The notes under the pieces are model-generated. The model saw only the letters and a list, made by a program, of their open reading frames with translations, did not search any database and was not told the DNA's origin. Source: Deltaproteobacteria bacterium (GTDB lineage: Bacteria > SAR324 > NAC60-12). From it: a DNA stretch of 5,898 bases. The position numbers and the translations under genes were made by a program. Of this stretch, positions 5,762 through 5,898 are shown piece by piece; position 1 is the first letter of the stretch, and the number at the start of each line of letters is the position of its first letter. The stretch is taken from assembly GCA_002707655.1 (NCBI GenBank), contig PANO01000006.1:13155-19052 (forward strand), read 5' to 3'.

Positions 5762-5898
5762 TTGGAAAACTCTAATCCGCCAGTTCTAGAAGTGCTGAAC
5801 ATCTCCAAGTGTTTTGATATGACTCAAGCACTTGATGGAGTTTCGTTGAAAATGTACCCAGGAGAAATACATGCACTTGTCGGAGAAAATGGTGCTGG
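5762..5898 (+). CDS. Sugar ABC transporter ATP-binding protein, RbsA/MglA type (5' end, cut by window)
   Basis: The first 45 full codons of an ATPase that powers import of a monosaccharide. The peptide runs from [24 protein letters not shown] through [14 protein letters not shown], which is the first strand, the A-loop region and the start of the Walker A box (GENGAGKST in full). The [10 protein letters not shown] form is typical of the ribose/galactose/xylose class of duplicated ATPases (about 500 residues). The best start is TTG at 5762, giving [11 protein letters not shown]; it has no Shine-Dalgarno. An ATG at 5731 overlapping the mutarotase stop is out of frame and soon hits a stop. GTG at 5792 would delete the first strand. 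The frame is the same as that of the mutarotase gene and open from its TGA onward. The permease and binding protein probably lie beyond the window. Confidence 0.87.
   Translation, partial: MENSNPPVLEVLNISKCFDMTQALDGVSLKMYPGEIHALVGENGA

Noticed and set aside
1..5898. CRISPR array, tRNA, insertion sequence or toxin-antitoxin pair
   Set aside because: Reading both strands showed no regularly spaced repeats, tRNA-like cloverleaf sequence, transposase motifs or terminal inverted repeats, and all sizeable stretches are explained by the listed genes.

Overview
The window joins two different kinds of DNA. The left part (about 1-2514) holds housekeeping and lineage genes: the 3' end of nucleoside diphosphate kinase (ndk), a convergent pair encoding the ribosome-assembly GTPase EngB and a six-helix membrane protein, and a divergent gene for a coiled-coil protein. 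The last of these looks like a histidine kinase core that has lost its catalytic residues. The right part (about 2591-5898) is a sugar-utilisation type cassette: a GntR/FadR-family regulator facing away from a Gfo/Idh/MocA oxidoreductase, a phytanoyl-CoA-dioxygenase-like (PhyH) Fe(II)/2-oxoglutarate enzyme, an L-rhamnose-mutarotase-like protein (RhaM family), and the start of a ribose-type ABC transporter ATPase cut by the window end just inside its Walker A motif.

The organism is a bacterium, probably a Gram-negative environmental or marine one. Gfo/Idh/MocA and PhyH genes side by side near carbohydrate genes are common in planctomycetes, verrucomicrobia, poribacteria and some marine deltaproteobacteria-like lineages. 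I cannot assign a phylum from this sequence. Hand counts on single 60-base lines give roughly 52-70% G+C on the left, about 52-55% in the regulator and oxidoreductase, and about 38-45% from the second half of the PhyH gene to the right edge. This fits a cassette of separate ancestry inserted beside core genes, but it is only a sampled estimate.

Layout: ndk (+, partial) meets engB (-) with 3 bp between stop codons. engB overlaps the upstream membrane-protein gene by an ATGA, so the two are one transcription unit. The membrane-protein gene and the pseudo-kinase gene diverge across only 29 bp. The pseudo-kinase and GntR genes converge over 76 bp that contain small palindromes. GntR and the oxidoreductase diverge across about 180 bp of AT-rich DNA that holds a promoter-like pair of hexamers and a small inverted repeat over the -10. 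The four rightward genes are tightly packed (7-bp overlap, 59-bp gap, about 27-bp gap) and read as an operon.

Working model (inference): the ABC transporter imports a sugar or sugar derivative, the RhaM-like enzyme interconverts its anomers, the PhyH enzyme hydroxylates or oxidatively removes a substituent, and the NAD(P)-dependent oxidoreductase oxidises or reduces the sugar, with the GntR protein sensing the substrate or an intermediate. The substrate cannot be read from the sequence.
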